A program made the position numbers and the translations under genes. From UBA4055 sp964648295 (GTDB lineage: Bacteria; UBA4055), in the NCBI GenBank assembly GCA_964648295.1, contig CAZYNH010000019.1:1-35654 (forward strand): a DNA stretch of 35,654 nt, given 5' to 3'. The notes under the pieces were generated by a model. That model saw only the letters and a list, made by a program, of their open reading frames with translations, did not search any database and was not told the DNA's origin. This document shows positions 30,101-35,654 of the stretch, piece by piece (position 1 is the stretch's first letter; each line of letters opens with the position of its first letter).

Positions 30101-30614
30101 CAAAAAAGTCTCATCTGAATCCGGCTACGATAAATTAACTTTCTACATTGACGGCGCGTCAAAAGGAAGCTGGAGCGGCGAGCAGAACTGGGGATATGTC
30201 TCTTATCCTGTCATCGCAGGAGTACATACATTAAAATGGACATACAACAAGGATGTAAGCGATACTTACGGACTCGACCGGGCATGGGTGGACAATATTC
30301 TCGCCACGAATATCTTAATGGGAATTGAAACCGACAGCAATCTGATACCTGACAACCTGACCCTGTCGCAGAATTACCCGAACCCTTTCAACCCTGTTAC
30401 AACGATCAGATTTTCATTACCTTCAATGAACAGTGTTAAACTGAACATCTATAACCCTAACGGTCAGCTCATAAAGACAATGTTCGACAGAAAATTGAAC
30501 AAGGGTACATACGAAGTCACAGTTGACGCGGCGAATTTAAACAGCGGTGTTTATTTCTATACGCTGGAAACCGACTCTGAAAAACTGACCAGAAAAATGC
30601 TTTTGATTAAGTAA
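27165..30614 (+). CDS. Gingipain-family (C25) cysteine peptidase with T9SS sorting domain
   Basis: This is a 1149-residue predicted surface cysteine endopeptidase. It has a signal peptide (MKKYSAVLMILLTAYLFSG), then a C25-type propeptide (to about 230), then the caspase-like gingipain catalytic domain. The catalytic His is His467 in YTAHGYEGG and the nucleophile is most likely Cys500 in VVGNCCLTGSF, followed by the family-typical ECFGEAWL. After the peptidase domain come Ig-like domains, a MAM-like jelly roll beginning ENFETGDF (similar to one in the 33978-35447 selenoprotein), and a T9SS type A domain (NYPNPFNPVTTIRFSL to RKMLLIK). GGAGGG lies before the ATG. It is convergent with the selenoprotein cluster across a shared terminator. 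Arg/Lys specificity cannot be inferred. Confidence 0.92.
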   Translation: MKKYSAVLMILLTAYLFSGTVRLSEFDSTGFRVTSDNEQGFSIHISLDEITYSLIETETGSFTGLSFKGSKNTYDTGKPQIPVFRELIAFPEGSEPEVRIISFKEKELFLSDLGIKNIIIPAQPSWSKSSKPEERKFVINSESYKTDSYSKEEIASISRSGVMRGIGVGVLEIRPVTYNPVRNSVRVMTDIEAEVIFNGVKSDPSAARAEHFSPYFEGAFSKLINKVSTEAKSDLIRYPVTYLIAANQILDGNTKLQEFIDWKTEKGFKVITQFFPSTATVTDVDTWIENKYQDLTPKPSFVLIIGDQSGTYVIPTEQNPALGSAGSVTVSDLVYGVIGATGSTNRIPSIHVGRFSVNNLSELDAQVDKTIWYEKNQFTSGADLSYLSNVMGVAGVDASYATSHGNPQISYGMSYYFNTNYRIPLDGTKANITGIAYYYPESASSAVDPAVIAHVSSGVAFYNYTAHGYEGGFGDPSFTISNVDNLTNTGKYPLVVGNCCLTGSFRNTECFGEAWLNAPNKGGIGFIGASMSTYWDEDLAMGVGLAASNQVPPPLDTNNPGMYDGNMRMNFPSQAGIKFIGLLAVENLGTNMTSSYWSSYHLFGDPSLMPYMGVPGDNTVSHSPVMVPGETFFTVQALKGSYVAITDDAGDLHGAAVADEFGYAAVPVEPFVTGNAHIVVTSQFKKPYFATVPVEALTGPYLIVNNHNLSSTKFASSGSIDMELKNIGVLTSQGISVTVSSMSEYINFTDYQELFSDIAAGDSLKKDLVFSYTIAPDVPDKEEIRIDITVNDTSKRTYYSYIIFNSSAPVLKFEDSHEGDIYPGDSKEITITVSNEGSSALSNVTAVLSETTGGEVTISGPQSVDVIPGSGSVQLIFNVDFSASIKNGTGLKFDLSLSNGSGYNESYLFNLNVGMTENFETGDFTANEWYFEGNTGWLIDNVYFYAGNYSSRSGNITHNQTSSMKIDFEFLEDGIISFYKKVSSESGYDKLTFYIDGASKGSWSGEQNWGYVSYPVIAGVHTLKWTYNKDVSDTYGLDRAWVDNILATNILMGIETDSNLIPDNLTLSQNYPNPFNPVTTIRFSLPSMNSVKLNIYNPNGQLIKTMFDRKLNKGTYEVTVDAANLNSGVYFYTLETDSEKLTRKMLLIK

Positions 30615-30637
30615 TCTCAACACTGCTAAAAAATTAC

Positions 30638-30666
30638 AAAAGCCCCGAAAAATTTTCGGGGCTTTT
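30638..30666. terminator. Bidirectional terminator between C25 gene and selenoprotein cluster
   Basis: The arms AAAAGCCCCGAA / TTCGGGGCTTTT form a strong hairpin with A-runs on one side and T-runs on the other. It lies between the convergent stops at 30614 (plus) and 30695 (minus) and can terminate both transcripts. Confidence 0.88.
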
Positions 30667-30694
30667 TCATTTCTCTATATTGCGGAAGAGGAGT

Positions 30695-32278
30695 CTATTT
30701 CACAATTATAGAGGGAGGAGAGTGTTTAGAACTGTTCTTAGCCACAATGTAGAAGAACATTTTCGTTTCCGTTCCCGTGTATGTGTATTCACTGTTCGTA
30801 ACATTCGTCAGAAGAGAGAATGTCCCGTACGGATTCGCCGAGGCGTAAACATCGTAGCTCGTAGCGTCAGCCGAATCATCCCAGTTGATAAACACATTTC
30901 CACTCACGATCGAAGTAGTCAGATTCGCCGGAACTGCCGGTGTGATCGGACCGCCGCCTGAAGCTACAGTTAAAGTAACCGGTACGGTTATTGGTGAATT
31001 AACTGGGTCTGTGCAGGTTACAACAATATTAGCGTTATAAGTACCTTCAGCAAGATCTGCAGCATTGAAAGTCAGATTGAAATCCTTGTTTGTTCCCGTT
31101 GGAATAGAACCTGTCTCTGTCGGTTCGCCCCACTGATTCACCTGATCAAAAAGCAGCCATCTGTAAGCCTGATCGTCAGAATAAACCTTTATATTATCCA
31201 AACGTAGTATCGAGTGGGTTCCCTGTACTCTTACCATTACACCTGTAAATCTCAGCTGTGTATTTGCAGATTTGACAGGAAGTTCGATCTTGGCGGTACC
31301 GATACCGCTTTCTTCGAATCTCCATACTTCTACCCAGGAAGTACCATTAAAATACTCAGCTTTAAGGCTCGCTCCAGTCTGATAGGAAGTTCCATATCTG
31401 AACTCCAGCCAGAGCCTGTCCCCGACCCCTATTGTATTGAAAGCAGCCGAAGTCATAATGTTTGTGCTGGTATTTGCTGCATTGGCGCACTGAGTACCGT
31501 CGTTCCATGTACCACCTGCATAAAGTCCCCAGTTTCCCGTACCGCTGTTCGTGTAACCCAAGACCGAATTAAAGTCATTTGTGTGCCAAGTGCTTCCCGC
31601 TGCTACTGATCCATCGTACTGAACTGCAAAATTATAACTCAGATCACCCGCTCCGTTGCTTGTTATATTCAATAAATCCTGAACAGATGTTCCGGGTGCC
31701 GTTGATTTAGTGAAAGATGAAACCGATAAAACAGCATTTCCCGGGGCCGGCATCTCATTTATAGCCGTTCTCAATGCTGCTCTGAAGTCGCTTTCGTTGG
31801 CATCATAGTAAACTTTATTCTGATTACCTACAACTATGAACAAAGGTACATATCCGTTCGAGAACCCCCCTGATTTGTTGTAAACCAACAAGTCGACCGG
31901 TATGCTGAGATCAGGAACGACTGTGCCATAAGTCGGATCCGGAAGATTCCAGTTTTCAGTACATATCCAGTAAGATTTGTCTTTATACGGTCCATCTGGT
32001 GCGCTAGGACCGAATTCGCTTGTCCACCACCCCTGTAATGTCGGCGCCGCCGCTCTACAACCGGGTCACCAGTACTGACCGAAGAATATCATTACAGGTT
32101 TGAGTTTTGAACCGACCATGTTAAACAGATTGTCGGATTTTCCTACTTCAGGATGCCCGGACGGGCCCGTAATCGTCCAGCTGATATTATCAGCGGGATT
32201 TACTGTAGCACCTACGCTGTATGCTCCGTATGCCATGAAGGCGCACATCAGTGTCAGCGCAAAAGCAATTTTTCTCAT
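30695..32278 (-). CDS. Secreted selenoprotein, thioredoxin-like UPGC, with FN3-like C-terminus (in-frame TGA = Sec71)
   Basis: Reading the TGA at 32068-32066 as selenocysteine gives one 527-residue frame; without it the frame splits into a 70-codon signal-peptide fragment and a C-terminal remainder. The N-terminus MRKIAFALTLMCAFMAYGA is a signal peptide. A redoxin/thioredoxin-type region follows: MIFFGQYW-U-P-G-C (Sec71, Cys74), a further Cys near residue 106 in SYWICTENW, and GYVPLFIVVG, which carries the cis-Pro position. Then come an Ig-like segment, a jelly-roll domain and a terminal FN3-like cassette (SYDVYASANPYGTF) like those ending the two S8 peptidases. There is no T9SS type A motif. 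AAAGGAGGAAAG precedes the ATG. It is the last gene of a three-gene set with 32348-33964 and 33978-35447. Redox chemistry is inferred from the motif; the substrate is unknown. Confidence 0.85.
32034..32068 (-). promoter_or_regulatory. Sec UGA codon and putative bacterial SECIS hairpin (third gene)
   Basis: Six nt after the TGA (32068-32066) begins a 26-nt hairpin (32059-32034): outer pair UGUA/UACA, internal loop, inner stem CGGC/GCCG, apical loop GGC. The loop lies 18-20 nt after the UGA, within the range used by SelB-dependent bacterial SECIS elements. The distance, length and loop are the same as in the two sister genes. Confidence 0.75.
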
Positions 32279-32299
32279 CTTTCCTCCTTTTTTTGTTTT

Positions 32300-32344
32300 T
32301 CGCTAAAAACAAATAACCGGAACGAGTTTGGCGGACTTTCCGGT
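32300..32344 (-). terminator. Weak hairpin between second and third selenoprotein genes
   Basis: On the minus strand ACCGGAA / TTCCGGT arms (7 bp) enclose a 15-nt loop and are followed by TATTTGTTTTTAG. It lies between the stop at 32348 and the start at 32278. It may be a partial terminator or attenuator that lowers expression of the third gene relative to the first two. Confidence 0.5.
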
Positions 32345-32347
32345 CGT

Positions 32348-33964
32348 TTATTTTATCATTATCATTTTTCTCATCGAAGAACCATTTTTCGTTTCAAGTT
32401 TATAGAAATAAACTCCGCTTGTCAGATCTGAAGCATCAATGGAATAGTTATGAAAACCCTTCTCAAGTTTACCTGCGAAAACATTCCTGACCAGCTCACC
32501 CTTTTGATTGAAAACAGACAATTTTACATCTGAAGGACTATCTATCGTGAAAGAAATTTTTGTTGAAGGATTGAACGGATTCGGATAGTTCTGATGAAGT
32601 ACAATGCCCGAGGGAATGTTCATTTCGTTCTCTAACCCGCTTAATACTGAAACCACTCTGATATCGTCGAGCGCTACTTCATATCCGTCGTTATATTCAT
32701 GAACGAATGCTATCCTTATAGTTTTTCCAAAATAATCGGCTAATGATAAAACCACCTCGCTGCTATACATATTGTCGGGGTCAGCGGCATTCCAGTCAAG
32801 AATACTTCTCCAGCCTTTTGTTCCGTCATCAACCAGGACATGAAACTTTGTTTCGTATGAACTGCTTGAGTACCATATCCAGAATTTAAGTTCGTAATCA
32901 TTAAAATCAAGTTCCATCGGCGGTGTTATAAACCAGTTGAATTCAGGAGCCCAGTATTTTATCAGAGCTGAATTGCTGCCTGTATGAATGTAATCTGTCC
33001 CGTAGTTTAAAGTTGAAGGAGTGTTACGCATCCATGTTTCTTCACCGGCCGGAGGATCCGTAAGGTTAGCTCCACTCAGCCCGCCGTCAGCAGCTGTATT
33101 ATATTTGATTTCCCAAAATGCCGGAGGAAACAATGATTCAAAATCCTGCTCAAGACACAAAAATGAACTCGGATCATAGCTCGTTACAATAAATTCATCC
33201 TTTGCAGTATTCTCTCCGGATAAAGCCTGAATTGTCAGAACAGATTCCGAAATGTTACCGGGTGTACCTTCAATTGTCAGAATACTCCCGTTTATTACAG
33301 CAGAAACCACTTCAGGGTTCGTATTGCCTGTGATACTAAAGGTCATAGAGTTACCCTCAGCTTCGGCAAATACAGTATTTAGATCAATGTTCTCAACGAA
33401 TTCTGACAGGTATGATTTATCCGGTATAGCGTTGAGCACATAGATAGGCCTGTAAAACTCATCTATTGCCTGATTAAGAGCGGTTACAAACCCGCTGAAA
33501 TTAAAGTCATCATAATAAACCTTGTTGTTGAATCCTATGATTGCGAAAGTTGGAACAAATCCGGTCGCGAATCCGGAAGTAAGCGCTACGCCGTAAAGAC
33601 CTTCATCATAAGGATATGTTATCGGTATTGGATTTGTGTCTGTGCTCCAGTCATAAGTAGCGAGCCAGTATGATCTTCCGGCATAAACTCCGTCTGATCC
33701 CGTGGCTCCCGGTTTATATGTTTCTTCCCACATCGGTTGTAGCTGAGACGCCGCCTCATGACAGCTGACTCAACCTTTTCCGCCCCAGAAGACCATAACA
33801 ACTTTTTCTTTGACCGCGATCTCATCAAAAATATTAGATGAATACCCGTAATTGTCTGTCCATGAAAGATTGTGCTCCGGCAATACAGTTTCTCCGGGAA
33901 GATAAGGCTTCTGGGCGAACACCACGAAACCTACAGATAACAATCCCAATATAAATCTTCTCAC
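32348..33964 (-). CDS. Secreted selenoprotein, thioredoxin-like UVSC, with T9SS sorting domain (in-frame TGA = Sec65)
   Basis: The TGA at 33772-33770 read as Sec joins a 64-codon signal-peptide part and a 12-codon bridge to the remaining 461 codons, giving 538 residues. The signal peptide is MRRFILGLLSVGFVVFA. The active region is VMVFWGGKG-U-V-S-C-H (Sec65, Cys68), followed by a thioredoxin-like segment with FVPTFAIIGFNNKVYYD. The third Cys of the sister proteins is absent here (SYWLATYDW). Then come a cadherin/Ig-like domain, a MAM-like domain beginning LEQDFESLFPPAFW, and a T9SS type A domain (NYPNPFNPSTKISFTI to RKMIMIK). The start is GTG at 33964, with GAGGGAGAA upstream. Only 13 bp separate it from the preceding gene, so the two are one transcript. 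It is predicted to be surface-located; function is inferred only as thiol/selenol redox. Confidence 0.88.
33738..33772 (-). promoter_or_regulatory. Sec UGA codon and putative bacterial SECIS hairpin (second gene)
   Basis: After the TGA (33772-33770) and a 6-nt gap, a 26-nt hairpin (33763-33738) folds with outer pairs UGU/ACA, a small internal loop, a 6-bp inner stem UGAGGC / GUCUCA (one G-U pair) and the apical loop GGC. The inner stem sequence differs from the sister genes on both sides yet remains paired, while loop and spacing are unchanged. Confidence 0.8.
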
Positions 33965-33977
33965 TTTACTTCTCCCT

Positions 33978-35447
33978 CTATTTTAATAATAACATTTTTT
34001 TCATTTGAATATTATTTTTCGTTTCGAGTTTATAAAAATAAATTCCGCTTGTCAGACTGCCTGCGTTAAAATCATAGCTGTGGAAACCCTCAGTTAAGGT
34101 TCCCTCAAAAATAACTCTGACGAGTTCTCCCTTATGATTAAATACTGACAGTCTTATCTCTGAACTGACATCTGTGCCGAAACTTATTTTTGTTGACGGG
34201 TTGAACGGATTCGGATAGTTCTGATAAAGCTGAGTTTCCGACGGCACGACAGCATATTCAATTCCCGTCATTCTTCCGCCTTCCAGAGTAATAAAATCAA
34301 CCCAGGCACAGTCGCTGAAACTGCTCGTTGCAGCATCCTTCTGATATGACCATTTGAATGTGTATATGCCCGGTTCGACAGCGAATTCTGAATATATCCA
34401 GTCACTGTTCCCGCTCATTTTTTTCTTTTCGTACCGTCCAATGTAAAACCTTAAATAATCGTAATTTGCCTCGCTTGAAGTCTTTGCCGCGAACTTGATC
34501 TTTCCGGCAGTACCAAATTCCGCGTCTAAATACATTTCAGCTTTCTGGCTATGACTTATCATGGCGGATTTTGCACTGAGAGAACCTTCATAATAAACCT
34601 GATCGTCAATATCCCAACCGGCATTTCCGGAAAACTCCCAGTTCAGTTTTTTAAAGTCAGCTGTTTCGAAGTCTTCGACGGTGTAATTTACGGGATCATA
34701 AACAGTAACAACAAACTCGTCTGTAGAATAAAACTCGCCGGATGTTCCCTTTATAATAACAACTGCAGTGCCTTCTGATGAATTTCCCGCAATTACTGTC
34801 ATGAAATCCCCATCTATCGTAACGGTTGCAACCGAGGAGGCTGAATTACTTTCAACCGTTACGGTAACAGGGTTGTCATTTAAATCCCTGAACACATTTG
34901 AGATATCGAACTGCTTTTGCTCTCCAAAGATTAACACCTGATCCGGGAATCTGTTCTGAACATAGACCCCTTCAGTAGGCATGTCATCCATAGCATTTTT
35001 TAAAGCCGCTTCGAAACTGGAGCTATTCCCGTCCCAATACACTTTGTTCTGAAAACCTACTACGATGAAAAGTGGAACATAACCGTTAGAGAACCCGCCG
35101 GATTTATAATAAACTGCGAGATCTTTAGGATAATTCTGATTCGACCAGTTCTCGGTACACAGCCAATACGATCTTCCTGCGTATTCACCAGAAGCATCGG
35201 GTCCGTATGTATCAGTCCATCTCTGTTGTAAAACCGGCGCCGCCGTTGTACAGCCCGGTCACCATGTCTGACCGAAGAATATCATTACCGGTTTTCCGTT
35301 AGCCACTTCGCTGAAAATATCGGATGAATATCCGTAATTATCTGTCCAGCTTATATTGTCAGCGGGATTAACCGTATCACCGATGTTGTATACCGGGTAC
35401 GCGATACCGATCCAGGCGACAGTTAACAATAATACTATTTTTTTCAT
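33978..35447 (-). CDS. Secreted selenoprotein, thioredoxin-like UPGC, with T9SS sorting domain (in-frame TGA = Sec63)
   Basis: The frame from ATG 35447 is open to 33978 except for one TGA at 35261-35259; as selenocysteine it gives 489 residues. A signal peptide (MKKIVLLLTVAWIGIAYP) is followed by VMIFFGQTW-U-P-G-C (Sec63, Cys66), a third Cys97 in SYWLCTENW and Pro125 in GYVPLFIVVG, the expected order of a thioredoxin/redoxin fold. An Ig-like domain, a MAM-like jelly roll (VEDFETADFKKLNW) and a T9SS type A domain (NYPNPFNPSTKISFG to KKMLLLK) complete it. GGAAGG precedes the ATG. The next gene starts 13 bp after its stop. If TGA were a stop, the product would be a 62-residue secreted peptide ending just before the active site. 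Cys-to-Sec at the nucleophile position suggests a reductase or peroxidase role; the partner is unknown. Confidence 0.88.
35227..35261 (-). promoter_or_regulatory. Sec UGA codon and putative bacterial SECIS hairpin (first gene)
   Basis: After the TGA (35261-35259) and a 6-nt gap, a 26-nt hairpin (35252-35227) forms: UGUA/UACA, a C-U mismatch, then AACGGC pairing with GCC-G-GUU (one bulged G), and the apical loop GGC at 18-20 nt from the UGA. It is the best folded of the three. The conserved G residues in a small apical loop fit the known bacterial SECIS consensus. Confidence 0.8.
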
Positions 35448-35654
35448 ACTCTACCTTCCTTTAGTCATATATAGAATTTACTCAACATAGTGTATAAACT
35501 ACATACTAGCTGATGAAAAAGCAACACTTTTTTTATTTTTTTTCATGTTACTATAATCAGCGGAAAGAAAGGTATTTTGAAATTGGTACGCGGAAATGAG
35601 CGGCATGAAGAGAATATTTCTTCCTTTTTGCACAGATTTGCAAGGAATTCCAAA
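35448..35654. other. Upstream region of the selenoprotein cluster
   Basis: This AT-rich stretch must hold the promoter for the minus-strand selenoprotein genes. The ribosome-binding site (AAGGAAGG) just upstream of 35447 is clear. TTGCTT and TAGTTT hexamers spaced by 17 bp on the minus strand are possible promoter boxes, but I do not consider them established. The right end contains a possible plus-strand gene start. Confidence 0.4.
35577..35654 (+). CDS. Possible partial gene running off the window edge
   Basis: A plus-strand frame from TTG at 35577 stays open for 26 codons to the end of the window and reads KLVRGNERHEENISSFLHRF after the start. GGAAAGAAAGG (35562-35572) could be its ribosome-binding site; a second TTG at 35583 is an alternative start. 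The VRxNExxE start is loosely reminiscent of ribosomal protein bS21, but the spacing to the basic RF-R segment does not fit well. Too short to assign. Confidence 0.25.
   Translation, partial: MKLVRGNERHEENISSFLHRFARNSK

Noticed and set aside
35259..35447. Separate 62-, 64- and 70-codon secreted small proteins (also at 33770-33964 and 32066-32278)
   Set aside because: Each ends at a TGA that is in frame with a long downstream ORF, exactly at the expected first redox residue, with homologous sequence on both sides. They are better explained as N-termini of selenoproteins than as independent small proteins or pseudogenes.
30695..35447. Nonsense-mutated pseudogenes
   Set aside because: Three independent genes carry the same stop type at the same motif position with no other stops or frameshifts, and with conserved hairpins. 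Random decay would not produce this pattern.

Overview
The window looks like chromosome from an uncultured, anaerobe-type Gram-negative bacterium of the Fibrobacteres-Chlorobi-Bacteroidetes (FCB) superphylum. A Delongbacteria- or Cloacimonadota-like lineage is my inference. Five large secreted proteins end in the type IX secretion (T9SS, 'Por') type A sorting domain: NYPNPFNP, then a beta-sandwich, then a K-K/R-M-x-x-x-K end. Protein architectures (choice-of-anchor J/MAM-like domains, FN3-like repeats, gingipain-type C25 and subtilisin-type S8 peptidases) are also typical of that group. Gene density is high and most transcripts end at clear GC hairpins. I see no tRNA, rRNA, CRISPR array or insertion sequence.

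Layout. (1) 1-7790, plus strand: two tandem paralogous secreted S8 peptidases, each with its own near-identical leader and terminator. (2) 7839-13751, plus strand: a large hybrid sensor kinase (PAS-GAF-GAF-PAS-HisKA-HATPase-REC), then tldD and a pmbA/tldE-like gene. (3) 13807-16266, minus: leuS. (4) 16403-23666, minus: two paralogous ~1190-residue secreted beta-rich proteins with T9SS sorting domains. (5) 23796-27022, minus: a compact cluster of a GT2 glycosyltransferase, a GT4 glycosyltransferase, a short MerR-type regulator and a shortened FAD-linked oxidase related to GlcE. (6) 27165-30614, plus: a gingipain-family C25 cysteine peptidase with a T9SS sorting domain. (7) 30695-35447, minus: three consecutive genes, each interrupted by one in-frame TGA at the first redox position of a thioredoxin-type C-x-x-C motif.

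The main discovery is region 7. A conventional gene caller splits each gene into a 62-70 codon signal-peptide fragment and a long 'hypothetical'. Reading TGA as selenocysteine (U) joins them into continuous proteins of 489, 538 and 527 residues with the motifs W-U-P-G-C, G-U-V-S-C and W-U-P-G-C, followed by a V-P (cis-Pro-like) segment of a thioredoxin fold. Immediately downstream of each TGA is a 26-nt hairpin starting at the same distance (6 nt). All three present the same GGC apical loop 18-20 nt after the TGA, and the stem of one gene has a different sequence that still pairs, as expected of a bacterial SECIS element. TGA is an ordinary stop in at least three neighbouring genes, so this is not a general code change. 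Two of the three proteins carry the T9SS sorting domain, so they are predicted surface or extracellular selenoproteins. The selenocysteine machinery (selA, selB, selC, selD) is not in this window.

A possible common theme, by inference only, is surface proteolysis. Two S8 peptidases, a thiol-dependent C25 peptidase and the UxxC redox proteins would all be exported to the cell surface. The selenoproteins could reduce disulfides in substrates, keep the C25 thiol reduced, or detoxify peroxides. The S8 peptidases and one selenoprotein lack the type A sorting domain and instead share a terminal FN3-like cassette (SYDVY-S/A-x-x-x-PYGTF).
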